From the NCBI GenBank assembly GCA_036268055.1, contig DATAUW010000018.1, positions 62,001 through 126,000 of the forward strand: a stretch of DNA of 64,000 bases, given 5' to 3'. Within the stretch, counting starts at the first letter, position 1, and each line of letters starts with the position of its first letter. The translations under genes were made by a program, and so were the position numbers. Positions 46,134 to 54,398 of this stretch are shown here, piece after piece. The DNA is from Verrucomicrobiia bacterium. GTDB taxonomy: Bacteria; Verrucomicrobiota; Verrucomicrobiia; Limisphaerales; Pedosphaeraceae. The notes below the pieces were generated by a model that worked only from the letters and a program-made list of their open reading frames with translations, was not told where the DNA came from and searched no databases.

Positions 46134-47639
46134 TTAGTTATTTGTTCCCGCCAGCACTTCCTCAAAATCCACGATCTCCTTGATCTGCGTCAGGAACCAC
46201 CGGTCCACTTTGCACAAGTCAAAAATCTCATCCACCGTCATGCCCGCGCGCAACGCGTGGCGAATAAAGAAAATCCGCTCTGCATTCGGCGTGCTCAATT
46301 TGCGCGTGATAACTTCGCGCGGTAAAATATCGCGGTCGCCATACACATCCGTGCCGATGCGCCAGGGTTTGCCATCGCCGCCCAAACCGCTGCGACCGAT
46401 TTCCAGCGAGCGCAAACATTTTTGCAGCGATTCCTTGAACGTGCGCCCGATGGCCATCGCCTCGCCAACCGATTTCATCTGCGTGTTCAGTGTCGGGTCG
46501 GCTTGCGGAAATTTCTCGAAAGCAAACCGCGGAATTTTCGTCACCACATAATCAATCGTCGGCTCAAAGCTCGCCGGCGTTTCGCGTGTGATGTCGTTCT
46601 TGATTTCGTCGAGCAAATAACCCACCGCCAGCTTCGCCGCAATCTTCGCAATCGGAAAACCCGTCGCCTTCGACGCCAGCGCCGACGACCGCGACACGCG
46701 CGGATTCATCTCGATGATCACCATGCGCCCGTTATCTGGATTCACGCCGAACTGGATGTTCGACCCGCCCGTCTCCACGCCGATCTCGCGGATCACCGCG
46801 AACGACGCGTCGCGCATGATTTGAAATTCCTTGTCCGTCAGCGTCTGGATGGGCGCGACGGTGATGGAATCGCCGGTATGCACACCCATCGGATCAAAAT
46901 TTTCAATCGAGCAAATGATGACGCAATTATCGGCGCGGTCGCGCATCACTTCCATCTCGTATTCCTTCCAGCCGAGCAGTGATTCCTCCACCAAAATTTC
47001 CGACACCGGCGAAAGCTCAATCCCGCGCTTCGCAATCTCCTCGAACTCCTCGCGATTGTAAGCGATGCCGCCGCCCGTGCCGCCCAGCGTATACGCGGGG
47101 CGAATGATCAATGGCAACCGCCCAATCCTTTCCGCCACCGCGCGCGCTTCCTCGACATTGTGCGCCGTGCCGCTGATCGGCACATCGAGCCCAATCTTGA
47201 GCATCAAGTCCTTGAAAATCTGCCGGTCCTCGCCGCGCTCAATCGCCCGTGCGTTCGCGCCGATCATTTCGACGCCGTATTTTTCCAGCGTGCCGCGGCG
47301 CGCCAGCGCCATCGCCGTGTTCAACGCCGTCTGTCCGCCCAGCGTCGGCAGCAAGACCAATTTGCCCTTCGCGCCCTGCCGCTTCAATTCTTCCACTTCG
47401 CGCGCGATGATTTTTTCCACGCACTCCGGCGTGATCGGCTCGATGTAAGTGCGGTCGGCGAATTCGGGGTCCGTCATGATCGTCGCGGGATTCGAGTTCA
47501 CGAGGATGACGCGATAACCCTCTTCGCGCAGTGCCTTGCAAGCCTGCGTGCCCGAATAATCAAACTCACACGCCTGGCCAATGATGATTGGCCCCGCGCC
47601 GATGATAAGAACAGAATGAATGTCAGTACGTTTCGGCAT
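46134..47639 (-). CDS. carB: Carbamoyl-phosphate synthase large subunit, N-terminal half (split CarB)
   Basis: 501 residues where complete CarB has about 1070. It contains the whole first ATP-grasp (carboxyphosphate) half: [120 protein letters not shown] and [30 protein letters not shown]. It ends early in the oligomerisation domain ([21 protein letters not shown]) with a clean stop, not a frameshift. The C-terminal (carbamate) half is not in the window. This is the natural split known from some archaea and thermophiles. Feeds pyrimidine and arginine synthesis. Confidence 0.93.
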   Translation of the reverse strand: MPKRTDIHSVLIIGAGPIIIGQACEFDYSGTQACKALREEGYRVILVNSNPATIMTDPEFADRTYIEPITPECVEKIIAREVEELKRQGAKGKLVLLPTLGGQTALNTAMALARRGTLEKYGVEMIGANARAIERGEDRQIFKDLMLKIGLDVPISGTAHNVEEARAVAERIGRLPLIIRPAYTLGGTGGGIAYNREEFEEIAKRGIELSPVSEILVEESLLGWKEYEMEVMRDRADNCVIICSIENFDPMGVHTGDSITVAPIQTLTDKEFQIMRDASFAVIREIGVETGGSNIQFGVNPDNGRMVIIEMNPRVSRSSALASKATGFPIAKIAAKLAVGYLLDEIKNDITRETPASFEPTIDYVVTKIPRFAFEKFPQADPTLNTQMKSVGEAMAIGRTFKESLQKCLRSLEIGRSGLGGDGKPWRIGTDVYGDRDILPREVITRKLSTPNAERIFFIRHALRAGMTVDEIFDLCKVDRWFLTQIKEIVDFEEVLAGTNN

Positions 47640-47741
47640 AAAACCGGTTGAATTAAAGCGATTCCTCGAGAGTTGTCATTGTTTTATTTTTGTGCGAATG
47701 TTTTGCCCGTGAACGAGCGGACGGAACTCCAATTAAACGCA

Positions 47742-48302
47742 ATGGAAATACCCACGACGCCGCTGGATCTTCATTATAACAATAACGGTCTAGTTCCGCA
47801 TATCGGATTGCATCGCCACGGAAAATTGTACGTTCAGGAATCATCATATTCCGCTTTTTGGCTATCCGGTATAATATTGATTGTTGCGATCGTCGTGGCC
47901 GCGCTTCCCTGGGAAACGAAGGCTGTTGCTGGCACGAAATTAAAAGATTGGGTCGTCGGCGGATGTATCTTTTGGATTCTATGCACCGTGCTTCCGTACT
48001 TCATCCGTAATGCGTTCGGACAGAGCATCATCATTGATCCAGAGAAACAGACATTGCGCATCTGGAGCCGCAACCCCGAGAAAACAATTTTGTGGAGACA
48101 AATTATTGGGCTGCAGATTTGTCATGAGAAAGTGGAACGCGACTCAGAGTTGACCGGACATCAACTAAATCTTGTATGGATAAATGAAGGCGGAATTGTT
48201 CGGCGTCATTGCCTATTAAAGCATGGCAGCAGACGATTCGTGGCGGCTCTTGGAAAACGCTACCAAGCCCTCTTCGCCTTCAAACTGCTCGACGGATTTT
48301 AG
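47742..48302 (+). CDS. Hypothetical membrane protein
   Basis: About 186 residues from ATG 47742; a GTG at 47709 and an upstream frame to 47673 are possible, but the start codon choice is not decided by a clear ribosome-binding site. Two hydrophobic segments (about residues 37-55 and 73-92: FWLSGIILIVAIVVAALPW, VVGGCIFWILCTVLPYF) anchor it. The C-terminal half is soluble with IIIDPEKQTLRIWSRNPEKTILWRQIIGLQI, a PH-like/bPH-type feel. Divergent from carB. Not recognised. Confidence 0.6.
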   Translation: MEIPTTPLDLHYNNNGLVPHIGLHRHGKLYVQESSYSAFWLSGIILIVAIVVAALPWETKAVAGTKLKDWVVGGCIFWILCTVLPYFIRNAFGQSIIIDPEKQTLRIWSRNPEKTILWRQIIGLQICHEKVERDSELTGHQLNLVWINEGGIVRRHCLLKHGSRRFVAALGKRYQALFAFKLLDGF

Positions 48303-48373
48303 GCGGCAGACGCACTTCAATTTGTGGAAAGGAACTCGCGAAGAGACGAAAACTGCTTCAGCAATTTTTACAA

Positions 48374-49801
48374 TCATTGCTCATACCCATCCGCCTTGGC
48401 CGGCCACGCGATAATAAATAAAATCGTTCCGCACACCGCACAACCAATCATCACTCCAAAGCCGGCGTTCCAGCCAAACTCCTGCACGAGCTTGCCGAAT
48501 CCCCAGCCCGACAGCACCGTGCTCGCGTAGCCAAAAATACTCGTCAATCCGACTGCCGTCGCCGCCGCGCGCCGCGTCGCCAGATTCGCGCACGCAATCG
48601 CCAGCAAACATTGTGGTCCATAAACAAAAAATCCCGTCGCGCACAATAACCCCGTGATCAGCAATTCCGATTGCGTTTGGATTTTCCAAAAGGCGAAAAC
48701 CGATACTCCCGCCATCGCCATATAAAACACACACGCCCGCACCGCGCGCCCGCCGAGAAACCGGTCCGTGATCCATCCGCCGATCAGCGCGCCGAGCAAT
48801 CCGAACACCTCAAAACCCGCGATCATCCACGCCGCATGCAAAATTTTTATGTGCTTTGCCTCCGTCAACAAAGTTGGACCCCAATCAAAAACCGCATAAC
48901 GAATCGCATACACAAAAAAATTCGCGCTCGATAGAATCCAGATGTAGGGATTCCCAAAAACCTTCCGCCCCACGAACGCCTTGAAATCTTTGTCTGACTC
49001 CGCCTTCGCCATGCCTTTGCCGTGCGTCCCTTCAACCTCCGGCAAACCAACCGAGGGCGGCGTGTCCGGCATCAGGAAAAAGATTAGGATTGCCGCGCCC
49101 CCCGCGATCAGCGCCGGAATAAAAAAGCACAACCGCCAATTATGCGCGCCAACCGGGTCCGCGCTCGCGCCGCCCAGATTCAAATTTTTCAGCTTGCCCA
49201 AATGCGGCGACACCAAAACCCCACACAACAGCACAATCAAAATGCTCCCGATGTTATGCGAGGAATTCCAAATCGAAAATTTCGTTGCGAGTTCCTTCGG
49301 CGGAAACCAATTCGCCATCAGCCGCGCGCATGGTGGAAAACCCATTCCCTGAAACCAGCCATTGAGCATCCAGATAATTCCGAACGCCACCACCGTCGAA
49401 CTAAACCCAAACCAGATATTCAGCAGCGCCGATGCCAGTAATGCTGTGGACATGAACACGCACGCGTTCGACCGGTCCGCGAGAAAGCCATTCAGAAATT
49501 TTGATACGCCATAAATCACCCCGTGCAACGTGAGAAAGAGCCCAAGATTTTCCTTCGTGATCCCGAGGTCGCGCCCCATGAACGGCATGGCGATGCCCAA
49601 ATTCTTGCGCACGAAATAAAACATTGCGTAACCAAGCGTGGCGTAAATCAAAACACGCAACTGCCAGAAACGATATTTTGCTCGGATTTCGGCCGGGTCC
49701 GTCAGCATTACTTTCGCCGGCGGCATTGGCCGAAAAAATCGCAACCATCCGCCCGAGACGGCAGGGTGGGGTGGGATTGGATTATTCGGTTCAGCGCCCA
49801 T
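48374..49801 (-). CDS. MFS transporter, organophosphate:phosphate antiporter (OPA/GlpT-like)
   Basis: 475 residues, about 12 membrane segments. OPA-type features are LGYAMFYFVRKNLGIAMPFMGRDLGITKENLGLFLTLHGVIYGVSKFLNGFLADRSNACVFM in the first half and WMLNGWFQGMGFPPCARLMANWFPPKELATKFSIWNSSHNIGSIL, the GlpT/UhpT signature. It would exchange a sugar phosphate or glycerol-3-phosphate for phosphate across the inner membrane. An N-terminal Pro-rich cytosolic tail of 40 residues precedes TM1. Exact substrate is not deducible. Confidence 0.88.
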   Translation of the reverse strand: MGAEPNNPIPPHPAVSGGWLRFFRPMPPAKVMLTDPAEIRAKYRFWQLRVLIYATLGYAMFYFVRKNLGIAMPFMGRDLGITKENLGLFLTLHGVIYGVSKFLNGFLADRSNACVFMSTALLASALLNIWFGFSSTVVAFGIIWMLNGWFQGMGFPPCARLMANWFPPKELATKFSIWNSSHNIGSILIVLLCGVLVSPHLGKLKNLNLGGASADPVGAHNWRLCFFIPALIAGGAAILIFFLMPDTPPSVGLPEVEGTHGKGMAKAESDKDFKAFVGRKVFGNPYIWILSSANFFVYAIRYAVFDWGPTLLTEAKHIKILHAAWMIAGFEVFGLLGALIGGWITDRFLGGRAVRACVFYMAMAGVSVFAFWKIQTQSELLITGLLCATGFFVYGPQCLLAIACANLATRRAAATAVGLTSIFGYASTVLSGWGFGKLVQEFGWNAGFGVMIGCAVCGTILFIIAWPAKADGYEQ

Positions 49802-49950
49802 CAGTGGAAAAAGGTGATGCTACTTAACCCCACTGGTCTTAAAATGTCAGGCGAATTCATTCTATTTCTCGCCGTGATTTCGCGCGGCTTCGCCAATTTT
49901 TAATTTTACCTTTTTAATTTTTAATTACCTCGGTATCTTCGCTCCCCTTT

Positions 49951-51165
49951 ATGGCTACGATAAAACCATTCGCCGCACTGCGTCCGCGACCCGAACTCGC
50001 CGCGCAAATTTGTGAACTTCCTTACGATGTGATGTCTTCCACCGAAGCGCGCTCGATGGCCGCCGGCAATCCGCTCAGTTTCCTCCACGTGAGCAAGCCG
50101 GAGATTGATCTCGCGCCCGACGTGGATATTTATTCGCCGCAAGTTTATGCCCAAGGCAAAAAGAATTTCGAGAAACTAATCGCCGAAGGTTCGCTGCGGC
50201 AGGACGCGCAACCCAGCTTTTATCTCTATCGCCAGATCATGGGCAAGCACGCGCAGATCGGCCTGGTCGCCGCCGCGAGTTGCGAAGATTATCTGCACAA
50301 CATCATCAAGAAACACGAATTCACACGCCCCGATAAAGAAGACGACCGCGTGCGCCACATCGAAACACTTAATTCGCAAACCGGCCCCGTGTTCCTGACT
50401 TACCGCGCCCAACCCACGCTCGACGAACTGTTCCAAAAGAAAATTGCCGAAACGCCCAACATTGATTTCACCGCGAAAGACGGCGTTCGCCACACCGCAT
50501 GGGTCATCAGCGACGCGCCGACGGTGGAACGCATCGCGTCCGAGTTCGCGCGCATTCCCTTTCTTTACATCGCCGACGGCCACCATCGCAGCGCCGCCGC
50601 CGCGCGCGTTTATCAGAGCCGCAAGGGCGCGGGACAGAGCGGCTTTTTTCTCAGCGTGATTTTTCCGCACAACCAAATGCAGATCCTTCCGTACAATCGC
50701 GTACTGAAAGATTTGAATGGCCGCACCCACGCGCAACTGCTTGAGCAACTCGACACCCTGTTCAGCATCAAGCCGGGTGGCGCCGCGCAACCCACGCGCA
50801 AACACGAACTCGGTTTTTATATCAACGGCCAATGGCACACGCTGAATTTCCGCCCGCAACTCACCGCGACCAGCGATCCCATCGAGCAGCTCGACGTCAC
50901 GCTCCTGCAAAAAAATGTGCTTGCGCCGATGTTCGGCATAGATGATCCGCGCACCAGCAAGCGCATCAATTTTGTCGGCGGCATCCGCGGCACGGGCGAA
51001 CTGGAGAAGCTCGTTAATTCCGGTGAATACGCTTGCGCTTTTTCCATGTTCCCGACGAGCATTGAAGATCTCATGACCATCGCCGATGCCGGTGGAATCA
51101 TGCCGCCCAAAAGCACGTGGTTCGAGCCCAAGCTGCGCGACGCCATGTTCTGTCACATGATCTAG
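49951..51165 (+). CDS. DUF1015 protein
   Basis: 404 residues, typical length. Begins with the DUF1015 signature IKPFAALRPRPELAAQICELPYDVMSSTEARSMAAGNPLSFLHVSKPEIDL. Further conserved stretches are FYLYRQIMGKHAQIGLVAAASCEDYLHNIIKKHEFTRPDKEDDRVRHIETLNSQTGPVFLTYR, YIADGHHRSAAAARV and the end SIEDLMTIADAGGIMPPKSTWFEPKLRDAMFCHMI. DUF1015 proteins are widespread, often next to serine-metabolism genes, and have been linked to SerC/phosphoserine roles; none of those genes is adjacent here. Function not established. Confidence 0.93.
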   Translation: MATIKPFAALRPRPELAAQICELPYDVMSSTEARSMAAGNPLSFLHVSKPEIDLAPDVDIYSPQVYAQGKKNFEKLIAEGSLRQDAQPSFYLYRQIMGKHAQIGLVAAASCEDYLHNIIKKHEFTRPDKEDDRVRHIETLNSQTGPVFLTYRAQPTLDELFQKKIAETPNIDFTAKDGVRHTAWVISDAPTVERIASEFARIPFLYIADGHHRSAAAARVYQSRKGAGQSGFFLSVIFPHNQMQILPYNRVLKDLNGRTHAQLLEQLDTLFSIKPGGAAQPTRKHELGFYINGQWHTLNFRPQLTATSDPIEQLDVTLLQKNVLAPMFGIDDPRTSKRINFVGGIRGTGELEKLVNSGEYACAFSMFPTSIEDLMTIADAGGIMPPKSTWFEPKLRDAMFCHMI

Positions 51166-51187
51166 CGAAGCTTTTCAACTGTAGTCG

Positions 51188-51243
51188 CGGTCTATGACCG
51201 TCGAATCCTCCTGTAGGACTTTGCGAAGAATTCTTTTCGCAAA
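51188..51243 (+). terminator. Hairpin cluster after the DUF1015 gene
   Basis: Three stems in 55 bases: CGGTCTATGACCG at 51188-51200, TCCT/AGGA around 51206-51218, and TTTGCGAA/TTCGCAAA at 51220-51227 and 51236-51243. T-rich sequence (TTTTTCATTTTT) follows at about 51251. It is a weak candidate for transcription termination; the first stem shares its core with the hairpin at 3230-3246. Confidence 0.35.
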
Positions 51244-51289
51244 ACTCCGATTTTTCATTTTTGCGAATCCGCCGATGCTATCCCTGTAT

Positions 51290-51508
51290 ATGAAAGTTTT
51301 AATTCAAGATAGCCAAAGCAAAAAGTTTTTCGCACCGAATCGCGCGTGGGTCCGAGACGCGCAATCCGGCCAGGATTTTGAATCGCACAATCGCGCATTC
51401 AAAATAGCTCAAGCGGCAAAAGTGCCGCAATTTAACATCGTGCTGCTTTCCACCAGCGGCCGCTACGCCTTTCGCATTGACGAAGGCATCACCCAATCAT
51501 GCAACTAA
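51290..51508 (+). CDS. Small conserved-looking hypothetical protein
   Basis: 72 residues from ATG 51290 (an upstream frame starting at 51194 crosses the hairpin cluster). Reads MKVLIQDSQSKKFFAPNRAWVRDAQSGQDFESHNRAFKIAQAAKVPQFNIVLLSTSGRYAFRIDEG: a compact alpha/beta protein with no signal or membrane segment. The family is unknown to me. Similar small proteins are seen in Verrucomicrobia as response-like or DNA-end proteins, but I have no firm match. Confidence 0.55.
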   Translation: MKVLIQDSQSKKFFAPNRAWVRDAQSGQDFESHNRAFKIAQAAKVPQFNIVLLSTSGRYAFRIDEGITQSCN

Positions 51509-51606
51509 TCCTGCTAATCAACTATATTTTTCAATGGGGATTCGCCCTGATGCTTGGGGCTTCCCTTTTGGTTTGGGTTTTCGAATTCAAACTGTCGCCA
51601 CGTTGA
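51499..51606 (+). CDS. Possible tiny membrane protein
   Basis: 35 codons starting at an ATG inside the end of the previous gene and overlapping its stop by 10 bases. The product is almost one hydrophobic helix (LILLINYIFQWGFALMLGASLLVWVF) with a basic C-terminal end (KLSPR). Overlap with the upstream stop would allow translational coupling. It may be chance; nothing else supports it. Confidence 0.3.
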   Translation: MQLILLINYIFQWGFALMLGASLLVWVFEFKLSPR

Positions 51607-51675
51607 GCGCGCGAGGCATGCGCCCGCCCGTTCTTGACGCTCCGCGGAATTTCCCGCAGGCTCACGTGAAATTCG

Positions 51676-52857
51676 ATGAGCCAAAATAAATTTCTCGCCG
51701 CCGCGTTCGGTCTCTCCTTGCTTACATTTTTCGCGCCGGTCACGAGCGCGCAAAACAGTAAGGATTTCACGCCCAGCGAATGTTTTGTCTATGTCGGCAC
51801 CTATACCGGTGGCACGAGCAAAGGCATTTATCTTTATCGCATGGACATGGAGACCGGCGTATTGACTTCCGAAGGGCTCGCGGCGGAAACGCCCAATCCA
51901 ACTTTCTTCGATCTCACTACCAACGGAAAATTTCTCTACGCCGCTGATGAGGTTAATAATTTTCAGGGCAAACATGCCGGCTCGGTGGGCGCTTATTCCG
52001 TTGAACGCGGCACGGGCAAACTGACTCTGCTCGACGAACGCTCCACGGTCGGCGATGGCCCCTGCCATATATTAATAGACCACAGCGGCAAGGATGCCCT
52101 GATCGCCAATTACGGCGGCGGCAGCGTCGCCGTTCTTCCCATTGAAGCCGATGGCAAAGTTGACGATGCCTCCACGTTTATCCAGCACCACGGCAAAAGC
52201 ATCAATCCCGACCGCCAGCAAAAGCCCCATGCTCATTTTATAACGGTTGATCCCGCCAACCGTTTCGCGTTCGTCTGCGATCTCGGCCTCGACAAGATCA
52301 TGAGCTATCGTTTCGCCGCCGCCGCCGGGAAGTTGACGCCGAACGACCCACCCTTCACCGAGATCAAACCCGGCTCCGGTCCGCGGCATTTGGCCTTCAG
52401 CGCGAACGGACGCTTCGCCTATCTGATCAACGAAATGGCCTCCACCATAAACGTCTTCAACTACGATGCTACGCACGGCGTGTTGGCCGAAATGCAAACC
52501 ATCAGCACGCTTCCCGCTGATTTCAAAGGTTCGAGCACCGGTGCGGAAATCGCCATTCATCCGTCGGGAAAATATCTCTACGCCTCCAATCGCGGTGACG
52601 ATAGCATCGCCTTCTTTGCCATCAATCCTGCGAACGGCACTTTGTCATTCGTCCAGCGCCAATCCGTCCAGGGAAAAACCCCGCGTTATTTCGGCATTGA
52701 TCCCACTGGCAAATACATCCTCGATGCCAATCAGGATTCCAACAATCTCGTCCTCTTCGTCATCAATCCCGAGAATGGCCAGTTGACTTTCACCGGCAAA
52801 ACGTGGGAACTGGGCTCGCCGGTTTGCGTTAAATTTTTGCCAATCCGCCCGAAATAA
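51676..52857 (+). CDS. Secreted lactonase / 6-phosphogluconolactonase-like beta-propeller
   Basis: 393 residues. Signal peptide (MSQNKFLAAAFGLSLLTFFAPVTSAQ) then seven-bladed propeller repeats: CFVYVGTYTGGTSKGIYLYRMDMETGVL, GPCHILIDHSGKDALIANYGGGSVAVLPI, GSGPRHLAFSANGRFAYLINEMASTINVF, HPSGKYLYASNRGDDSIAFFAINPANGTL, and FGIDPTGKYILDANQDSNNLVLFVINPENG. This is the YbhE/Pgl family. A periplasmic location makes a role in oxidative sugar metabolism (lactone hydrolysis) more likely than the cytosolic pentose phosphate pathway. Single gene. Confidence 0.92.
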   Translation: MSQNKFLAAAFGLSLLTFFAPVTSAQNSKDFTPSECFVYVGTYTGGTSKGIYLYRMDMETGVLTSEGLAAETPNPTFFDLTTNGKFLYAADEVNNFQGKHAGSVGAYSVERGTGKLTLLDERSTVGDGPCHILIDHSGKDALIANYGGGSVAVLPIEADGKVDDASTFIQHHGKSINPDRQQKPHAHFITVDPANRFAFVCDLGLDKIMSYRFAAAAGKLTPNDPPFTEIKPGSGPRHLAFSANGRFAYLINEMASTINVFNYDATHGVLAEMQTISTLPADFKGSSTGAEIAIHPSGKYLYASNRGDDSIAFFAINPANGTLSFVQRQSVQGKTPRYFGIDPTGKYILDANQDSNNLVLFVINPENGQLTFTGKTWELGSPVCVKFLPIRPK

Positions 52858-53090
52858 ATTTGCCTTTGGCGCGGCAAAATCCGCCGGGTATTTTTCTTCG
52901 CGCCGGTTCATTTATGCCTAGACCGGCGGTTCGCAGATCGCGAAAAATTTCACCATAGTCGTGTAATCGGCCATTTCCGGGCGTTTTTGCCTCAATTCAG
53001 GGCGCCCGCGCCCGTGGCACATCCCGTGCTCATCCCTCCTGACGAAACATCGAAAACGATGAACCTATAACGCAGTCGCGCAAAAAAATT

Positions 53091-54389
53091 ATGAAAGTCG
53101 CCGCATTTCTTCCGGCCAAAGGCACCAGCAACCGCGTGCCCAATAAAAATACCATGCTGCTCGACGGCGACCCGATGTTTCTTCGCAGTTTGCGCAAGCT
53201 CATCGCCTGCTCGGGCATTGATGAAGTCTGGCTCGATACCGAGTCGCACGAAATCGCCGATCTGGCCAGCGACCTCAAGTGCAAATGGCTTCGCCGCGAC
53301 CCTGTCCTCGCCAATAATAAAACCGATGGCAACCAGCTTTTCTTCAACGAAATCCAGAGCACCGATGCCGACATCTGCGTGATGCTTCTCTGCACTTCAC
53401 CGTTCATTCAGCAGAGCACCATCGAGAAGGCGATTGAGATTCTCAAGACCGACTCGCGCTACGATTCCGTCGTCGCCGTTCGCAAGGAAAAACAATATCT
53501 CTGGCAGCAGGGCCACCCGGCGTATTCGCTCGACCGCATTCCCAACAGCATTGATTTGCCGGACACGACCGTTGAAACGATGGGCCTCTACGTCATGCGC
53601 CGCGATGCCGTGCTGCAACTCAAACGCCGCATCGGCAACAATCCTTATCTGCTCGAAATCGAACCCATCGAAAGTGTGGATGTGAATTGGCCGCGCGATT
53701 TTGAACTTGCGAATCTTATCGCCGTCGGCCTGCGCGAACAGGAACGCCGCCTCTTCAACAACCTGAAATTGCAATTCAATAGCCCGCTGCTTTCCGACGT
53801 GCTGGACGATCTTGGCATTGACGGCGTGCTCTCCAAGGATTTCAAACTCAACCTGCCGCAATCGAAAGTCCTTGGCCGCGCGAAGACGATGCAGATTGAC
53901 AGTTGCAAGGACGACGAGGATTTCAAAAAAATTTACGACAGTCTCGCGCTTTACGATCACGTGGTCTCGAATGATGTCGTCGTCGTCGCGAATCACGCGC
54001 CGAACTTTGCTTTCTTTGGTGAACTCAACGCGAATCTGGCCATTCGCGCCGGTGCGGTCGGCGCCATTATTGACGGCGTCACTCGCGATACGCGCGATAC
54101 GGTTGGCATGGGTTTTCCCGTGTTTGCCAAGGGACACTACTGCAAGGACACGCGCAAACGTGGCGTCGTCACTTCGCGCAATCGCACGGTGTTGATTGAT
54201 GAAATCAGCATCCACAAGGACGACCTGATTTTTGGCGATACCGATGGCATCGTCGTCATTCCCAAGCAGCACGAGAAGGCCGTGCTTGCCGAAGCGCTCA
54301 AGCGCCGCAAAAACGAATCGTCCATCCTGCTCGCCATTGCCGAAGGCATGGAGACAAATCAGTTGGTAAAAGAATTCGGCCTATTTTAA
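53091..54389 (+). CDS. Fusion: acylneuraminate cytidylyltransferase-like domain + RraA-like domain
   Basis: 432 residues in one uninterrupted frame. Residues about 1-225 are a NeuA/KdsB-type cytidylyltransferase: FLPAKGTSNRVPNKNTMLLDGDPMFLRSLRKLIA (CTP loop), DTESHEIADLA, VMLLCTSPFIQQSTIEKAIEIL, ETMGLYVMRRDAVL. Residues about 235-425 are RraA/HMG-aldolase-like: FFGELNANLAIRAGAVGAIIDGVTRDTRDTVGMGFPVFAKG, with the characteristic R-D pair, and IFGDTDGIVVIPKQHEKAVL. It may activate a sialic/legionaminic-type or Kdo-type sugar and cleave or process a keto acid; RraA members can be aldolases. A capsule-type glycosyltransferase gene follows after 9 bp. Confidence 0.88.
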   Translation: MKVAAFLPAKGTSNRVPNKNTMLLDGDPMFLRSLRKLIACSGIDEVWLDTESHEIADLASDLKCKWLRRDPVLANNKTDGNQLFFNEIQSTDADICVMLLCTSPFIQQSTIEKAIEILKTDSRYDSVVAVRKEKQYLWQQGHPAYSLDRIPNSIDLPDTTVETMGLYVMRRDAVLQLKRRIGNNPYLLEIEPIESVDVNWPRDFELANLIAVGLREQERRLFNNLKLQFNSPLLSDVLDDLGIDGVLSKDFKLNLPQSKVLGRAKTMQIDSCKDDEDFKKIYDSLALYDHVVSNDVVVVANHAPNFAFFGELNANLAIRAGAVGAIIDGVTRDTRDTVGMGFPVFAKGHYCKDTRKRGVVTSRNRTVLIDEISIHKDDLIFGDTDGIVVIPKQHEKAVLAEALKRRKNESSILLAIAEGMETNQLVKEFGLF

Positions 54390-54398
54390 TCCAATAAA

